Positions 44,085-53,539 of a stretch of 64,000 bases of DNA are shown here, piece after piece. Each line of letters begins with the position of its first letter. Position 1 is the stretch's first letter. Under the pieces are notes generated by a model. That model searched no databases and was not told where the DNA came from. It saw nothing but the letters and a program-made list of their open reading frames with translations. The position numbers and the translations under genes are program-made. This stretch comes from Celeribacter arenosi (lineage in GTDB: Bacteria; Pseudomonadota; Alphaproteobacteria; Rhodobacterales; Rhodobacteraceae), in NCBI RefSeq assembly GCF_039539485.1, contig NZ_BAABDF010000001.1, positions 62,001-126,000 of the forward strand. The letters are read 5' to 3'.

Positions 44085-45422
44085 ATGCGCCTTTCCCGCT
44101 ACTTCCTGCCTGTTTTGAAAGAAACGCCTTCGGACGCCCAGATCGTGTCGCATCGCCTGATGTTGCGCGCAGGGATGATCCGCCAACAATCGGCAGGCAT
44201 CTATTCGTGGCTGCCGCTGGGCTACAAGGTTCTGCGCAATGTCGAGCGGATCGTGCATGAGGAGCAGCAACGCGCAGGCCACATCCCGTTGTTGATGCCG
44301 ACGCTGCAATCGGCGGACCTGTGGCGTGAGTCCGGTCGCTACGACGACTACGGCGAGGAAATGCTGCGCATCACCGACCGTCACGGGCGTGATATGCTAT
44401 ATGGTCCCACGAACGAGGAGATGATCACCGACATCTTCCGCGCGCACGTCGGCTCCTACAAAGACCTTCCGATGACTCTCTACCATATCCAGTGGAAATT
44501 CCGCGACGAGATCCGCCCCCGTTTCGGCGTGATGCGGGGTCGCGAGTTCCTGATGAAGGACGGGTATAACTTTGACCTGACCAAGGAAGACGCGCTGCAC
44601 GCCTATAACCGCCACCTCGTCAGCTACATCCGCACCTACGAACGTATGGGGCTGCAGGCGATCCCGATGCGCGCGGACAGTGGCCCGATTGGCGGCGATG
44701 ATACGCATGAATTCCTCGTGCTGGCCGAAACCGGTGAAAGCGAAGTGTTCTATGATGCCTCCGTCACCGACATCAAACTCGGCGATCGCGAAATCGATTA
44801 TGATAGCGTCGATGAGTGCCGCGCGGTGATGGAGGAGTTCACCTCGCTCTATGCGCGCACCGACGAGACCCACGACGAGGCCGAGTTCAACAAGGTTCCC
44901 GAAGACCGCCGCCGCGCCGCGCGGGGTATCGAGGTTGGCCAGATTTTCTACTTTGGCACCAAGTATTCCGAGCCGATGGGCGCCACGGTTCAGGGACCAG
45001 ATGGCAAACCCGTTCCGGTCCACATGGGGTCGCACGGGATCGGCGTGTCCCGTCTGCTCGGCGCGATTATCGAAGCGAGCCATGACGACAAAGGCATCAT
45101 CTGGCCCGAAGGCGTCACGCCGTTCCATGTCGGGATCGTCAACCTCAAACAGGGCGATGAAGAGGCGGATGGTGCCTGTGATGCCCTCTATAAATCCTTC
45201 ACCGCGCTGGGGCTGGAGCCACTCTATGACGACCGCAAAGAACGCGCGGGCGGCAAATTCGCGACGATGGATTTGATCGGTCTGCCATGGCGCATCACCG
45301 TGGGGCCACGCGGTCTCAAAAACGGTGTCGTCGAGGTCACGTCGCGCCGCACCGGTGTGAGCGAAGAGATGACCCCGGAGTTGGCGGTCGAGAAAATCGC
45401 CCAGATCTACGCGGGTCTGTAA
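44085..45422 (+). CDS. proS: Prolyl-tRNA synthetase (short alphaproteobacterial type)
   Basis: The 445-residue class II synthetase has LMLRAGMIRQQSAGIYSWLPLG (motif 1 region), GPTNEEMITDIFR, HIQWKFRDEIRPRFGVMRGREFLMKDGY (motif 2) and GSHGIGVSRLLGAIIEA (motif 3). It lacks the roughly 180-residue editing insertion of E. coli ProS, the usual short form of this class. It charges tRNA-Pro. Start ATG after AGGGGTCTCCC. An 8-bp inverted repeat follows at 45469-45499. Confidence 0.96.
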   Translation: MRLSRYFLPVLKETPSDAQIVSHRLMLRAGMIRQQSAGIYSWLPLGYKVLRNVERIVHEEQQRAGHIPLLMPTLQSADLWRESGRYDDYGEEMLRITDRHGRDMLYGPTNEEMITDIFRAHVGSYKDLPMTLYHIQWKFRDEIRPRFGVMRGREFLMKDGYNFDLTKEDALHAYNRHLVSYIRTYERMGLQAIPMRADSGPIGGDDTHEFLVLAETGESEVFYDASVTDIKLGDREIDYDSVDECRAVMEEFTSLYARTDETHDEAEFNKVPEDRRRAARGIEVGQIFYFGTKYSEPMGATVQGPDGKPVPVHMGSHGIGVSRLLGAIIEASHDDKGIIWPEGVTPFHVGIVNLKQGDEEADGACDALYKSFTALGLEPLYDDRKERAGGKFATMDLIGLPWRITVGPRGLKNGVVEVTSRRTGVSEEMTPELAVEKIAQIYAGL

Positions 45423-45468
45423 ACGCGCTATTTCGGCGGATTTTCGCGCCTGACAGGCCATTTAGCGG

Positions 45469-45499
45469 TGGGGATTTGGCACCTGAACCCGAATCCCCA
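45469..45499 (+). terminator. Possible terminator after proS
   Basis: TGGGGATT (45469-45476) is the inverse of AATCCCCA (45492-45499) with a 15-base loop, about 47 bp after the proS stop. No T run follows, so the role is uncertain. Confidence 0.4.
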
Positions 45500-45553
45500 T
45501 AGCCTTTGTGCACGAGCTCCGCGTTAGACGGGGCCGAGGCCGAGGAGCGCGAC

Positions 45554-46066
45554 ATGATCGTGAGAATGCTAACTCTTGTGGGTGGCCTGATCGGGGCTGC
45601 CATGTTGTCCCAGTTTCCCGAGTTTACCCAACAATATACCCAACGCCTTGCCGGTCAGGTCGAGGCGCTGGATGTGGTTATTGCCGATTTCGACCGCTCT
45701 GCCAGCAAGGCGGAGATGACCCGCGACGAGGCTTTGGCCTCGATGGGCGGCAGTGTGTTTTTAGAGAACAGACGCAGTGATATGCGCGACACGATTTCGC
45801 GCCACGAACGTCTCGGGCGCGATCTGACGGCGCTGCGTGCGGCCGGTCCGATCGAACGTCTTTCCATGCCCCACCGTGTCGCGGATACAAAACTCGCCAG
45901 AGCCACATGGATGGATTATCAGCCGGCCCTGCCGATTAGCGTCGATGGGGCGATCTGTGCTGTTGTCGGCTTTGTCGCGGGATGGATTTTGGTCGGTGGG
46001 CTGTTGCGCCTCTTGCTTTGGCCGCTTCGCGGGGGATCGCGGGCGCGCACCGGCCTGACCTTTTGA
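45554..46066 (+). CDS. DUF2937-family membrane protein
   Basis: The 170-residue protein starts MIVRMLTLVGGLIGAAMLSQFP, a signal-like helix. A long soluble helical part follows (EFTQQYTQRLAGQVEALDVVIADFDRSA), then a C-terminal helix (GAICAVVGFVAGWILVGGLLRLLLWP). This is the DUF2937 layout; its function is unknown. The ATG at 45554 is chosen because the upstream in-frame ATG lies in the proS trailer. Confidence 0.88.
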   Translation: MIVRMLTLVGGLIGAAMLSQFPEFTQQYTQRLAGQVEALDVVIADFDRSASKAEMTRDEALASMGGSVFLENRRSDMRDTISRHERLGRDLTALRAAGPIERLSMPHRVADTKLARATWMDYQPALPISVDGAICAVVGFVAGWILVGGLLRLLLWPLRGGSRARTGLTF

Positions 46067-46148
46067 TCGCGCAAACCTCCCACCACTCTTTCGCGCATTG
46101 ACCCATGGGGCGCGCGCCTTACAGTCGGGCGAAATGAGGGAGGATACG

Positions 46149-46868
46149 ATGGCCAAGGCATTGATCACATGGGGCGGTTGGGACGGACACGAGCCCGACA
46201 AGGTCGCCGCACTTTGCGGAGAAATCCTGACCCACGCGGGGTTCGAGGTGGAAACTGTCGACCACCTCGATTGCTTTGACGATCAGGCGCGGTTGGAAGA
46301 GCTCGACCTCATCGTGCCGATCTGGACCATGTCCAGCATCGAGAAGAACTACGTGGTCAATGTCAGCGAAGCCGTGGCGCGCGGCGTGGGCCTCGCGGGG
46401 GTGCATGGCGGCATGTGCGATGCGTTCCGCGATCAGGTGTTGTGGCAATTCATGACAGGGGCAAACTGGGTCTCCCATCCCGGTGGCGACGGGGTGAAAT
46501 ACACGGTGAATATCGCCAATTCGTCCTCGCCCCTCGTGGCCGGGATCAGGGATTTCGACGTCGAGACAGAGCAGTATTACCTGCATGTCGATCCGGTGAA
46601 CGAAGTCCTCGCAACCACGCGTTTCCCCATAGAAACATGGTATCACAGCCCCAATGGGCCGGTTGATATGCCGGTGGCATGGACGCGGCGTTGGGGGCTC
46701 GGGCGGGTGTATTACAACGCGCTTGGGCATCATGCGGATGTGATCGACCACGGGCCTGCGCGCGAGATGCTGCGACGGGGGCTATTGTGGGCCGCACAGG
46801 GGCGCAAAGCCGCGTTGGATGCAGGTGAGCGGTTCGAAGATTACGCCTCGGAATTCAAGAATTTCTGA
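46149..46868 (+). CDS. ThuA-like (trehalose utilisation) domain protein
   Basis: The 239-residue protein has the class I glutamine-amidotransferase-like ThuA fold: KALITWGGWDGHEPDKVA, DLIVPIWTMSSIEK, GVHGGMCDAFRD, WVSHPGGDG and GLGRVYYNALGHH. ThuA-domain proteins act in trehalose and related sugar degradation; many other members are unassigned. Start at 46149 after GGAGGATACG. It does not overlap its neighbours. Confidence 0.87.
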   Translation: MAKALITWGGWDGHEPDKVAALCGEILTHAGFEVETVDHLDCFDDQARLEELDLIVPIWTMSSIEKNYVVNVSEAVARGVGLAGVHGGMCDAFRDQVLWQFMTGANWVSHPGGDGVKYTVNIANSSSPLVAGIRDFDVETEQYYLHVDPVNEVLATTRFPIETWYHSPNGPVDMPVAWTRRWGLGRVYYNALGHHADVIDHGPAREMLRRGLLWAAQGRKAALDAGERFEDYASEFKNF

Positions 46869-46947
46869 TAGCGCGTGTGCGTGCACCGCTTGACCTTTTG
46901 CGCCTGCGCGGGAAAGGTCGCCCGACGTTTCAGACGAGGGCAGTCAA

Positions 46948-48243
46948 ATGCAGAAGGCGGGCAGCACAGGGCCCTTTTCGCGGTTCGAATGGATGATCGC
47001 GTGGCGCTATTTACGGGCGCGGCGCGCCGAGGGGGGCGTGTCCACGATGACGTGGATTTCGCTCATCGGGATCACGCTGGCCGTGGCCGCGTTGATCATC
47101 ACGCTGGCCGTAAGGACTGGATTTCGCAATGAATTTGTCGATACCATCCTCGGATCGAACGCCCATGTGACGGTCTATTCGGCCGGAACGATCGACGCGA
47201 ACGGCAATATGAACCGCACGATTGAGGACTATCGCGGCTGGAGCGAACGGATCGCTGCGGTGGATGGTGTGACGCGGGCGGCGCCTTTGGTGAAGGGGCA
47301 GGTGATGGCCTCCGGGCGCGACGGGGCGGCGGGTGTTGAGGTCTATGGCATTGAAAAGGCTGACCTTATGACCATCCCCCGCGTTGCGGTCCGGCCTGAT
47401 ATGGCGCTGGGTGATCTGGCGCGGTTTGATGAGGGGATCGCAATCGGCTCCGGTGTGGCGCGCGAATTGGGGGTCGGGATTGGTGACCGGCTCAAACTGA
47501 TCTCGCCGGAGGGGGCCAAAACCGCCTTTGGAACCAGCCCGCGGGTGTCGTCATACGAGGTGGTCTATATCTTCACCGCTGGACGCTATGACATTGATCG
47601 CACACGGGTTTATCTGCCCTTCAGCGACGCCCAGGTGTATTTCAACCGCGATGGTGTGGCCGATGAAATCGAAGTCATGGTGGAGGATCCTGACGGGGTG
47701 GATGACATCACGATCAACATGATGATGGCGGCGGGTGACGGGGCGTTGATCTGGACGTGGCGCGATAGTGCGGGGTCGTTTTTGCGTGCGCTGACGATCG
47801 AGGACAATGTGATGTTCGTGATCCTGTCGATTGTGGTGCTGATCGCGTCGATGAATATCGTGTCGGGTCTGGTGATGCTGGTCAAAAACAAGGGGCGCGA
47901 TATTGGCATCTTGCGGACCATTGGTGTCACGGAAGCCTCTGTTTTGCGTATCTTTTTTCTCTGTGGCGCGCTGACCGGCGTGATCGGGACCTTGATGGGT
48001 GTGGCGCTCGGCGTGCTGTTTGTGGTCAATATTGACGGCATTTTTGCGGTGGTGAATTTCTTCTCCGGAGGGGGTGTTTGGGACCCGTCCATTCGCGGGA
48101 TTTACGAGCTTCCGGCGGAATTGCGGGCGTGGGATATCGCGAAATCGGTGATGTTGTCTTTGGGTTTGTCGTTTTTCATCACCATTTTTCCGGCGCGACG
48201 GGCGGCTCGGATGAACCCTGTGGAGGCGTTGCGCTATGAGTGA
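46948..48243 (+). CDS. lolC: Lipoprotein-releasing ABC transporter permease LolC/LolE
   Basis: The 431-residue permease has an N-terminal helix (FEWMIAWRYLRARRAEGGVSTM), a large MacB-like periplasmic domain (about 50-270) and three C-terminal helices (VMFVILSIVVLIASMNIVSGLVMLV and following). The SMNIVSGLVMLVKNKGRDIGILRTIG signature fits LolC/LolE. It moves outer-membrane lipoproteins from the inner membrane to LolA. One fused-type permease (LolF-like) often serves as homodimer in alphaproteobacteria. Its last eight bases overlap lolD. Confidence 0.94.
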   Translation: MQKAGSTGPFSRFEWMIAWRYLRARRAEGGVSTMTWISLIGITLAVAALIITLAVRTGFRNEFVDTILGSNAHVTVYSAGTIDANGNMNRTIEDYRGWSERIAAVDGVTRAAPLVKGQVMASGRDGAAGVEVYGIEKADLMTIPRVAVRPDMALGDLARFDEGIAIGSGVARELGVGIGDRLKLISPEGAKTAFGTSPRVSSYEVVYIFTAGRYDIDRTRVYLPFSDAQVYFNRDGVADEIEVMVEDPDGVDDITINMMMAAGDGALIWTWRDSAGSFLRALTIEDNVMFVILSIVVLIASMNIVSGLVMLVKNKGRDIGILRTIGVTEASVLRIFFLCGALTGVIGTLMGVALGVLFVVNIDGIFAVVNFFSGGGVWDPSIRGIYELPAELRAWDIAKSVMLSLGLSFFITIFPARRAARMNPVEALRYE

Positions 48244-48919
48244 GATGTTGTCTCTGAGCGGTGTGACCAAGGCCTATGCGCGCGGAAAACCTAGCGAAGT
48301 CAATGTGTTGCAGGGGATCGACCTGATGCTACAGAAGGGCGAGGTCGTGGGATTGGTCGCGCCTTCGGGGGCGGGGAAATCGACCTTGCTGCATATTTCG
48401 GGGTTACTCGATGTGGCGGATGCGGGGGATATCCGTGTGGCGGGGGAGGAAACGCGGGGGCTTTCGGACCGAAAACGCACCGCGCTGCGCCGCCAAGCCA
48501 TTGGTTTCATTTATCAATTCCACCATTTGCTGCCGGAGTTCACGGCATTGGAAAATGTGGTTCTGCCACAGTTGGCCAATGGGGTGTCCCAACAGGATGC
48601 CGAAGCTAGGGCGTTGAAATTGCTAGATAAAGTTGGCGTTGCGGCGCGGGCGGGGCATCGGCCGGCGCAATTGTCGGGGGGCGAGCAGCAGCGGGTGGCG
48701 TTTTGTCGGGCGCTGGCCAATAAGCCGTTGTTATTGCTGGCAGATGAGCCGACGGGGAACCTCGATCCGGCGACTTCGGATGTGGTGTTTGCGGCCCTCA
48801 TGGAGGTTGTGCGCGAGGAGGGTCTGACGGCTCTGATCGCGACGCATAACATGGAGCTGGCGGGGCGGATGGATCGCGTCGTGCGGCTCGATCAAGGGCG
48901 GGTTTTGGACAAGTCTTAA
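48236..48919 (+). CDS. lolD: Lipoprotein-releasing ABC transporter ATPase LolD
   Basis: A 227-residue ABC ATPase with Walker A (APSGAGKSTLLH), Q-loop (FIYQFHHLLPEFTALENV), signature (LSGGEQQRVAFCRALAN), Walker B (LLLADEPTGNLD) and the H-loop (IATHNMEL). It powers LolC for lipoprotein release. It overlaps lolC by eight bases. Codon choice here is visibly G-rich (runs such as GCGGGGGA), unlike genes in the first half of the window. Confidence 0.95.
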   Translation: MSEMLSLSGVTKAYARGKPSEVNVLQGIDLMLQKGEVVGLVAPSGAGKSTLLHISGLLDVADAGDIRVAGEETRGLSDRKRTALRRQAIGFIYQFHHLLPEFTALENVVLPQLANGVSQQDAEARALKLLDKVGVAARAGHRPAQLSGGEQQRVAFCRALANKPLLLLADEPTGNLDPATSDVVFAALMEVVREEGLTALIATHNMELAGRMDRVVRLDQGRVLDKS

Positions 48920-49368
48920 CGACTTTGTGGCGCGTGTTTGCCATGTTTTACAAACCGCGCCACCCCCCGTTTGCAGTGTTTTACATGTTTTAAAAGACGC
49001 GCGCGGATTTGAGCGGCACGGTCGGGCCGGATCAGACGCTCGCGGGGGTGTGGGATGTGCGCGGCGGTCAATGGTGTCGCACCTTGAGCGCGCCGCCCGC
49101 CTTCGTCGGCACCGCCTGTCAGAACGCGACGTTGAATGGCGACGGGACGATGACGATTGAGGGGGGTGGGGGTGTTGTTTGGGCGATTGAGTAGGGGGTT
49201 GGTTTAGGCCGGCCTACGACTTTGTAACCCTTGAGCGCGATGAGCATCATGGCGCCGAAGGTGGTGGGATCAGAAGGCTGCGCATGAGTGGGTCCATTTC
49301 TGGCGAACGGGGGAAAAGGGCGCGCGGCGAAGTATGAGAATGACCCGGGGGAAGTTTGGGGTAAGTGA
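48920..49368 (+). other. Gene-poor stretch after lolD
   Basis: Nearly 450 bp without an intact gene. It holds a short protein-like fragment (48994-49194), two TTTTACA words near 48944 and 48979, and a perfect 12-bp palindrome TAGGCCGGCCTA at 49205-49216. It looks like decayed sequence between lolD and an AT-rich insertion. Confidence 0.5.
48994..49194 (+). pseudogene. Likely C-terminal remnant of a small secreted protein
   Basis: An open frame of about 66 codons runs from a stop at 48991 to the stop at 49192-49194. It carries GVWDVRGGQWCRTLSA, a second Cys in FVGTACQNAT and a VVWAIE end. This resembles the C-terminal part of small secreted proteins with a WCRT and Cys pair, but the signal peptide and first half are missing. 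A TTG at 49009 could start a 61-residue product, but no convincing ribosome site is seen. A broken gene is the simpler reading. Confidence 0.4.
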
Positions 49369-49764
49369 CTATCCCGAAGTGAGCTTCAATGACTTCAAAA
49401 AAAAGTTGCTGCCATCTTTTTCAAGCTCGAAGTCGCTGGATTGGCTCAGCCAATAAGTCGCTGTCATTTCTAGCCGCCACTTTTCTCCGGAAAGGGTTTG
49501 AAACCTGTACGGGGCTCGGCCGTTGTTTTGACTACATATTAGTGAAACGATAGTTGCTAGAGCGATTTGACGTCCTGAATTAGGGTCGCCGGGTTCAGGA
49601 GCGGGATTGGAATACAGATTGTTTTGAGTGAACGGCGCGTGAACAATATATTCGAACGCAATTTTACAATCTGGAAAATTTGGAAAAGTCACTCTTTTCA
49701 TTCCTTGAGGCTTACCATCCAGTTTTTGGATATCTACCTCAACAACGGGGAAATCGTTTTGCAA
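49369..49764 (-). CDS. Orphan protein in an AT-rich patch
   Basis: A 131-residue frame starts at a TTG preceded by a clean GGAG eight bases upstream. No signal peptide or membrane helix is seen. It contains KRVTFPNFPDCKIAFEYIVHAPFT, two cysteines, a GRQIALATIVSLICSQNN stretch and an end rich in Ser/Lys/Leu. I do not recognise the family. Its G+C is far below that of neighbours (long A/T-rich stretches), which suggests recent transfer. It lies downstream of parE in the same direction but 225 bp away. Confidence 0.55.
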   Translation of the reverse strand: MQNDFPVVEVDIQKLDGKPQGMKRVTFPNFPDCKIAFEYIVHAPFTQNNLYSNPAPEPGDPNSGRQIALATIVSLICSQNNGRAPYRFQTLSGEKWRLEMTATYWLSQSSDFELEKDGSNFFLKSLKLTSG

Positions 49765-49989
49765 GAACCCAGCTCCTCATCAGACTGCATGCGGCTTTAT
49801 GCAATCAAACCTGCTATTCACGCGGCATGTCTAGAGAAATTTCACAGTGAATGCTCTTCGGAAGGCTTTTTGCGTTCCTGAGACTAGGAATATGAGAACT
49901 TAATCACTCAGTTTGGCGGTTTTCTAATCTAAGATAGTTTTCGAGTGAAAGGGTGGGTGGCTACCAAGGTGTATTTGTGCGCCGAGGCC

Positions 49990-51945
49990 TTAAACATCCA
50001 ACTCCTCAACAAAACGCGCGTTTTCTTGGATGTATTGAAACCGTAATTCCGGTTTTTTGCCCATTAGGCGCTCCACAAGGTCGCCGGTTTCGCCGGGTTC
50101 GTCTTCGTCTATGGTGACGCGGATGAGTTTGCGGGTTTTGGGGTCCATGGTGGTTTCTTTGAGGTCTTTGGCGTCCATTTCGCCGAGGCCTTTGAAACGC
50201 TGGACGTCGATTTTGCCTTTTCCGCCGAGTCCTTTGGCCATCCATTCGTCTTTTTCGGCGTCATCGGCGACGTAGAGGCGTTTGGCGCCTTGGCTCAGGC
50301 GGTAGAGGGGGGGGCAGGCGAGGTAGAGGTGGCCTTGGTCGATGAGGGGGCGCATCTGGGTGAAGAAGAAGGTCATCAGGAGGGCGGCGATGTGGGCGCC
50401 GTCGACGTCTGCGTCGGTCATGATGATGATTTTGTCGTAGCGCAGGTCTTCGACATTAAAGCGCGTGCCCATGGAGACGCCGAGGGCTTCGCAGAGGTCG
50501 GAGATTTCCTGGTTCGAGTTGAGTTTGCCCGAGGCGGCGCCGAGGACGTTGAGGATTTTGCCTTTGAGGGGCAGGAGCGCTTGGGTTTCGCGTTTGCGCG
50601 CGCCTTTGGCGGAGCCGCCTGCGGAGTCACCCTCGACGATGAAGAGTTCGGTGCCGGAGCGGTCTTTGGATGTGCAATCGGTGAGTTTTCCGGGCAGGCG
50701 GAGTTTTTTGGTGGCCGATTTGCGTTGGGTTTCTTTTTCCTGACGGCGACGCAGGCGTTCTTCGGCGCGCAGGACGAGGAAGTCGAGGATGGCGCCGGCG
50801 GATTTGGTGTCGGCGGCGAGCCAGTTGTCGAAGTGGTCGCGCACGGCGCCCTCTACGAGGCGGGCGGCCTCTGCGGTGGCGAGGCGGTCTTTGGTCTGGC
50901 CGACGAATTCGGGGTCGCGGATGAAGCAGGAGACGAGCGCGCAGCCGCCGGTGAGGAGGTCTTCGCGGGTGATGTCTTTGGCTTTTCTATTGGCGGTGAG
51001 TTCGCCGTAGGCGCGGATGCCTTTGAGGACGGCGGCCCAGAATCCGGCTTCGTGGGTGCCGCCTTCGGGGGTGGGGACGGTGTTACAGTAGGATTGGATG
51101 AAGCCGTCGCGCGCGGGCGTCCAGTTGATCGCCCATTCGACTTTGCCGGGCACGTTGAAGCGTTCGGCGAAGGAGACGGTGCCTGCGAAGGGGCGGTCGG
51201 CGTAGGTTGTGGAGGCGCCCAGTGTTTCGCTGAGGTAGTCGGCGAGGCCGCCGGGGAAGTGGAAGGTGGCCTCTGTGGGGGTTTCGCCGTCGTCGATTTC
51301 CGATTTCCAGCGCAGTTCGACGCCCGAGAACAGGTAGGCTTTGGAGCGGGCGAGCGTGAAGAGGCGTTTGGGTTTGAAGCGGTGTTTGCCGAAGATTTCT
51401 TCGTCGGCGTGGAAGGTCACGGTGGTGCCGCGCCGGTTGGGGGCGGCGCCGATTTTTTCGACCCCACCGAGGGGGATGCCGCGCGCGAAGCGTTGTTCGA
51501 AGAGTTCTTTGTTTTTGGCGACCTGGACGATCAAGGAGTCCGAGAGGGCGTTGACGACCGAGGAGCCGACGCCGTGGAGGCCGCCGGAGGTTTCATAGGC
51601 GTCGCCGGAGAATTTGCCGCCCGCGTGCAGGGTGCACAGGATGACTTCGAGGGCGGATTTGTCGGGGAATTTGGGGTGCGGGTCGATGGGGATGCCGCGG
51701 CCGTTGTCGGTGACGGTGACCGAGAAGTCGGCGTGCAGCGTCAGTTCGATGCGGTTGGCGTGGCCTGCGACGGCTTCGTCCATGGAGTTGTCGAGGATTT
51801 CGGCGACGAGGTGGTGGAGCGCGCGTTCATCCGTGCCGCCGATATACATGCCGGGGCGTTTGCGTACCGGTTCGAGTCCTTCGAGGACTTCGATGGAGGA
51901 GGCGTCGTAGGTGATGTCGTTGCCGGCGAGGAGGTCGTTGGCCAT
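49990..51945 (-). CDS. parE: DNA topoisomerase IV subunit B
   Basis: The 651-residue GHKL ATPase subunit shows LHHLVAEILDNSMDEAV, the ATP-lid glycines in TDNGRGIP and YETSGGLHGVGSSVVNALS. Its TOPRIM domain carries LFIVEGDSAGGSAKGAR and MTDADVDGAHI. The short C-terminus (no GyrB insertion) and length fit ParE rather than GyrB (about 800). With ParC it decatenates sister chromosomes. Start ATG at 51945. The opposite strand carries a 577-residue open frame that is only a shadow of its codon pattern. Confidence 0.96.
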   Translation of the reverse strand: MANDLLAGNDITYDASSIEVLEGLEPVRKRPGMYIGGTDERALHHLVAEILDNSMDEAVAGHANRIELTLHADFSVTVTDNGRGIPIDPHPKFPDKSALEVILCTLHAGGKFSGDAYETSGGLHGVGSSVVNALSDSLIVQVAKNKELFEQRFARGIPLGGVEKIGAAPNRRGTTVTFHADEEIFGKHRFKPKRLFTLARSKAYLFSGVELRWKSEIDDGETPTEATFHFPGGLADYLSETLGASTTYADRPFAGTVSFAERFNVPGKVEWAINWTPARDGFIQSYCNTVPTPEGGTHEAGFWAAVLKGIRAYGELTANRKAKDITREDLLTGGCALVSCFIRDPEFVGQTKDRLATAEAARLVEGAVRDHFDNWLAADTKSAGAILDFLVLRAEERLRRRQEKETQRKSATKKLRLPGKLTDCTSKDRSGTELFIVEGDSAGGSAKGARKRETQALLPLKGKILNVLGAASGKLNSNQEISDLCEALGVSMGTRFNVEDLRYDKIIIMTDADVDGAHIAALLMTFFFTQMRPLIDQGHLYLACPPLYRLSQGAKRLYVADDAEKDEWMAKGLGGKGKIDVQRFKGLGEMDAKDLKETTMDPKTRKLIRVTIDEDEPGETGDLVERLMGKKPELRFQYIQENARFVEELDV

Positions 51946-52122
51946 GGGGCTGCGCTCGATTCTTATGACTGTCGATTTGGCCTAGGATTAGACCATCGGG
52001 GCGGGGATGGCGCAAGGTGTTGAGGGCGGATCGGGGGCGAGCTTGGTCTGGATCAAGGTCTGTGGGAGGGTATCGGTGTAGAGGTTTGTGCAGATGATGC
52101 GAAAACAGCCGGAGATTTGCCG

Positions 52123-53115
52123 ATGAATGACATGCCCCCCAATGGTAAAACGCCCGAAGGTGTCGAGACCGCGCCCATCGAAGAGACGGTGACGGGCGGC
52201 GCGCCTGTGCGACAGATCACCCCTCAGAAGGCCTTTCCCAAGGTGACGCCGGATGCGATCCGCAGTGCGTTCGAGAGCGGGCGCTATCCCTACCGGCGCA
52301 AGATGAGCCGGTCGGAATACGAGGCCGAGAAGGTCAAGTTGCAGGCCGAGATGTTGAAGGTGCAGCTCTGGGCGAAGGAGAGGGGCGAGAAGTTCGTGTT
52401 GCTCTTCGAGGGGCGCGATGCGGCCGGTAAGGGCGGCACGATCAAGCGGTTCATGGAGCATCTCAACCCGCGCCATGCCCGTGTGGTGGCGTTGAACAAG
52501 CCGAGCGACGAGGAGCGCGGGCAGTGGTTTTTCCAGCGCTATCTGGAGCATTTGCCCACCAACGGGGAAATCGTGCTCTATGACCGGTCGTGGTACAATC
52601 GCGCCGGTGTGGAGCGGGTGATGGGGTTTTGCACGCCCAATGACTATCTCGAATTCATGCGCCAGACGCCGGAGTTGGAGCGGATGTTGGTGCGTTCGGG
52701 GCTGCGGCTCTACAAATACTGGTTCTCGGTGACGCAGAGCGAACAGCAGCGCCGGTTTGCCGCGCGCGAGACAGACCCCCTCAAGCAGTGGAAACTATCC
52801 CCCATCGACAAGGCGTCTTTGGGCAAGTGGGATGATTATACCGAGGCCAAGGAGGCGATGTTTTTCTACACCGATACGGCCGATGCGCCGTGGACGATCA
52901 TCAAATCCAATGACAAGAAACGCGCGCGGATCAACTGTATGCGCCATTTCCTGTCGACCATCGACTACCCCGACAAGGATCTCGAAATTGCGCGCGCGCC
53001 CGACCCGTTGATCGTGGGGAATGCGGCCCATGTGGTGCATAAGTCCGAGCATATTCTGGGCACGGCGCTGCATCCGGATACGCGGCGGGGGCGCAACGGC
53101 AAAGAGGAGTCGTGA
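52123..53115 (+). CDS. ppk2: Polyphosphate kinase 2 (class I)
   Basis: The 330-residue kinase has an acidic N-terminal tail (1-60), then the PPK2 core: Walker A in LFEGRDAAGKGGTIKRF, Walker B in VLYDRSWYNRAGVERVMGF and the lid region RRFAARETDPLKQWKLSP. The single-domain length fits class I, which phosphorylates nucleoside diphosphates (usually GDP or ADP) with polyphosphate. I use the ATG at 52123 (GGAG eight bases before); the in-frame TTG at 52117 is poorer. Confidence 0.94.
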   Translation: MNDMPPNGKTPEGVETAPIEETVTGGAPVRQITPQKAFPKVTPDAIRSAFESGRYPYRRKMSRSEYEAEKVKLQAEMLKVQLWAKERGEKFVLLFEGRDAAGKGGTIKRFMEHLNPRHARVVALNKPSDEERGQWFFQRYLEHLPTNGEIVLYDRSWYNRAGVERVMGFCTPNDYLEFMRQTPELERMLVRSGLRLYKYWFSVTQSEQQRRFAARETDPLKQWKLSPIDKASLGKWDDYTEAKEAMFFYTDTADAPWTIIKSNDKKRARINCMRHFLSTIDYPDKDLEIARAPDPLIVGNAAHVVHKSEHILGTALHPDTRRGRNGKEES

Positions 53116-53134
53116 GGGTCGTTAGCGTGTCGCC

Positions 53135-53539
53135 TCAGGCGTTCTCGTCGCCGAAACCGCCCATGCGTTTGGCCCATTGGAAGGCCACGATCGCGCCTTT
53201 GAGGCGGGGCAGCAGGTAGAGCGAGAGCGCCACGGTCGCCGTCACAAAGACCGTCACGAGGACCAGAGGGTCGGGGCGGAAGGTCACAAAGGCCCACCCC
53301 AGCGTCATCACCACAATATGGCCCACGATCAGGATCGTGAGATAGGCGGGGCCGTCATCGGCGCGGTGGTGGCTCAGGTTTTCGCCACAGACGACACATT
53401 CATCACGCACCTTCAGATAGCCTTTGAGAAGGGGTCCGCCGCCGCAGCACGGGCAGCGGCGTTGCCAGCCGCGCAGGAGTGCGGGGGTCAGTTCGCGTGC
53501 GCCATCCTCGCTATGGGTCGGGTAGGGAACTTCGGTCAT
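53135..53539 (-). CDS. DUF983 zinc-ribbon membrane protein
   Basis: The 134-residue protein has two CxxC pairs forming a likely zinc ribbon (RCPCCGGGPLLKGYLKV and ECVVCGENL). Two transmembrane helices follow (TILIVGHIVVMTLGWAFV and LVTVFVTATVALSLYLL). This is the DUF983 pattern; some members are linked to cytochrome oxidase assembly. Start ATG at 53539. It is convergent with ppk2. Confidence 0.9.
   Translation of the reverse strand: MTEVPYPTHSEDGARELTPALLRGWQRRCPCCGGGPLLKGYLKVRDECVVCGENLSHHRADDGPAYLTILIVGHIVVMTLGWAFVTFRPDPLVLVTVFVTATVALSLYLLPRLKGAIVAFQWAKRMGGFGDENA

Noticed and set aside
49195..49290. A reverse-strand phrase reading like a protein (GAMMLIALKGYKVVGRPK) between lolD and parE.
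   Set aside because: It has no clear start, no stop-bounded gene of useful length and no family I can name; at most it is another decayed remnant.
50290..52023. A 577-residue + strand ORF opposite parE.
   Set aside because: Its composition is a monotonous Gly/Ala/Val/Glu pattern produced by the third-position bias of parE; parE has all its motifs.
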